DNA of 64,000 nucleotides, from positions 2,063,501-2,127,500 of the forward strand of contig NZ_CP064048.1 of the NCBI RefSeq assembly GCF_020923495.1. Reading direction: 5' to 3'. Under the pieces are notes generated by a model. The model worked only from the letters and a program-made list of their open reading frames with translations. It had not been told where the DNA came from and made no database searches. How positions within the stretch are numbered: the stretch's first letter is position 1; every line of letters starts with the position of its first letter. This document shows, piece by piece, positions 63,126-64,000 of this stretch. Both the position numbers and the translations under genes were made by a program. The stretch comes from Brevibacillus sedimenti. GTDB lineage: Bacteria; Bacillota; Bacilli; Brevibacillales; Brevibacillaceae.

Positions 63126-63821
63126 GTGACCAAAATTTTGGTTGTAGACGACGAAGTGTCGATTGTGAAGCTGCTGCAGTTTAATCTGGAAAAAGCGGGG
63201 TTTCAGGTAGTGACCGCGTACGACGGCAAACAGGCGTTGGACGTGATCAGAAGTGAACAGCCCGATTTTATCATACTGGACTTGATGCTGCCGAAAATGG
63301 ACGGCATGGATGTGTGCAAGACGCTTAGGCAGGAGCGGAACAACACGCCGATTCTGATGCTGACCGCCAAGGACGACGAACTGGACAAAATTCTCGGCCT
63401 GGAACTGGGAGCGGACGATTACCTGACCAAGCCGTTCAGCCCGCGGGAAGTGATCGCCCGCGTCAAGGCGATCATGCGACGCGTCCAGACGGGGAACGAA
63501 TCGGCGGCGGCGCTGGACGAAGTGATGCTGCAGTTTGGCGAGATCCGCATCTATCCGGAAAAATTCGAGGTGTACCGGCGGGACGACAAGGTGGAGTTGA
63601 CGCCCAAGGAGTTTGAACTGCTCCACTACCTGGCCAGCCATCCCGGCCGCGTGCTGACCCGCGATCAACTGCTGAACGCGGTCTGGAACTACGATTTCAT
63701 CGGGGACTCGCGCATTGTCGACGTCCATGTCAGCCATCTGCGCGAGAAGTTGGAGGACGACACGAAAAATCCCCGCTACATCAAAACGGTGCGCGGGTTG
63801 GGTTACAAACTGGAAGGATGA
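63126..63821 (+). CDS. phoP: Response regulator PhoP, OmpR family
   Basis: A 231-residue regulator. Receiver domain (1-120): acidic pair DDE at residues 8-10, phospho-acceptor Asp in DFIILDLMLPKMDG, Thr in LMLTAKDDE, Lys in DYLTKPFSP. OmpR-type winged helix (135-231): LTPKEFELLHYLASHPGRVLTRDQLL, DSRIVDVHVSHLREKLE. The position after mdh and before a sensor kinase gene is that of Bacillus phoP, the phosphate-starvation regulator. GTG start with GGGGGGT upstream. Relatives WalR and ResD are less likely by location. Confidence 0.9.
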   Translation: MTKILVVDDEVSIVKLLQFNLEKAGFQVVTAYDGKQALDVIRSEQPDFIILDLMLPKMDGMDVCKTLRQERNNTPILMLTAKDDELDKILGLELGADDYLTKPFSPREVIARVKAIMRRVQTGNESAAALDEVMLQFGEIRIYPEKFEVYRRDDKVELTPKEFELLHYLASHPGRVLTRDQLLNAVWNYDFIGDSRIVDVHVSHLREKLEDDTKNPRYIKTVRGLGYKLEG

Positions 63822-63836
63822 CGGGAGGCCATTTCC

Positions 63837-64000
63837 TTGACGCGCTTTCGCATCAAACTGACCATGACCATTCTCGGACTCATCTCGCTGGTCCTTGTGC
63901 TGATGGGAACCTATTTTGCGAAGGTGTTGGAGCAATCCTACCTGCAGACGCTGCATGAACTGCTTTCCCGGGAGTCCAAACTGGTGGCCCAGGTAGTTCG
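63837..64000 (+). CDS. phoR: Sensor histidine kinase PhoR, 5' end only (cut by window edge)
   Basis: The first 54 codons of a membrane sensor kinase: MTRFRIKLTMT, then one transmembrane helix (ILGLISLVLVLMGTYFA) and the start of an extracytoplasmic region (VLEQSYLQTLHELLSRESKLV). TTG start with GGGAGG 9 nt upstream, 15 nt after phoP. Kinase domains lie outside the window. Confidence 0.8.
   Translation, partial: MTRFRIKLTMTILGLISLVLVLMGTYFAKVLEQSYLQTLHELLSRESKLVAQVV

Overview
The window is a 64 kb stretch of chromosome from a high-GC, endospore-forming Bacillales bacterium. A Brevibacillus or other Paenibacillaceae-type genome fits best. The reasons are the gene order dnaE - malic enzyme - accD - accA - pfkA - pyk - fxsA - ytvI - citZ - icd - mdh - phoP - phoR, the yheB/yheC/yheD spore-coat genes, ytoI/ytpI homologues, a B12-dependent ribonucleotide reductase and strong GGAGG ribosome sites. 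The genus is inference.

Region by region: (1) 1-1.2 kb: an adenosine-type deaminase running off the left edge. (2) 1.2-5.7 kb: an AT-rich patch in which an IS256-type and an IS21-type element, both with intact ends and target duplications, interrupt two small convergent genes. (3) 5.7-12.7 kb: a MurNAc (peptidoglycan recycling) operon: MurR-type regulator, amidase-like serine hydrolase, ABC sugar transporter, MurNAc/GlcNAc kinase and MurQ etherase (one base short). (4) 13-16 kb: DUF3870 protein, diguanylate cyclase, NhaC antiporter. (5) 16.1-28.9 kb: a glycan catabolism cluster with a nucleotidyl-cyclase-like regulator, ABC importer, dehydrogenases, isomerase, DapA-like aldolase (one base short), heparinase II/III-type lyase and GH20 hexosaminidase. 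The same promoter-linked element precedes both of its transcription units. (6) 29-32.2 kb: an XRE regulator/membrane protein pair with two palindromic operators, then a PerR-box-flanked redox operon (TrxR-like flavoprotein, glutaredoxin, peroxiredoxin). (7) 32.3-39.8 kb: a five-repeat protein related to gamma-type spore proteins, four tandem ATP-grasp YheC/YheD proteins and divergent yheB. (8) 39.8-43.3 kb: a Pho-box-like array with a very short predicted transcript, ytoI, an ArsR-DUF2087 regulator, ytpI, and a type I toxin-antitoxin locus (26-residue Hol_Tox-like peptide plus antisense RNA). (9) 43.4-64 kb: core replication and central metabolism, ending in phoP and a partial phoR.

The regulation can be read from DNA in several places: a FadR-type palindrome before malic enzyme with a GntR/FadR gene downstream, two NrdR boxes 32 bp apart before the reductase gene, an ArsR palindrome, and PerR-like boxes. 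Three otherwise well-conserved genes (murQ, the dapA-like gene, citZ) each lack exactly one base, two of them in G5 runs. This looks more like base-calling error than gene decay. No tRNA, rRNA or CRISPR array was seen.
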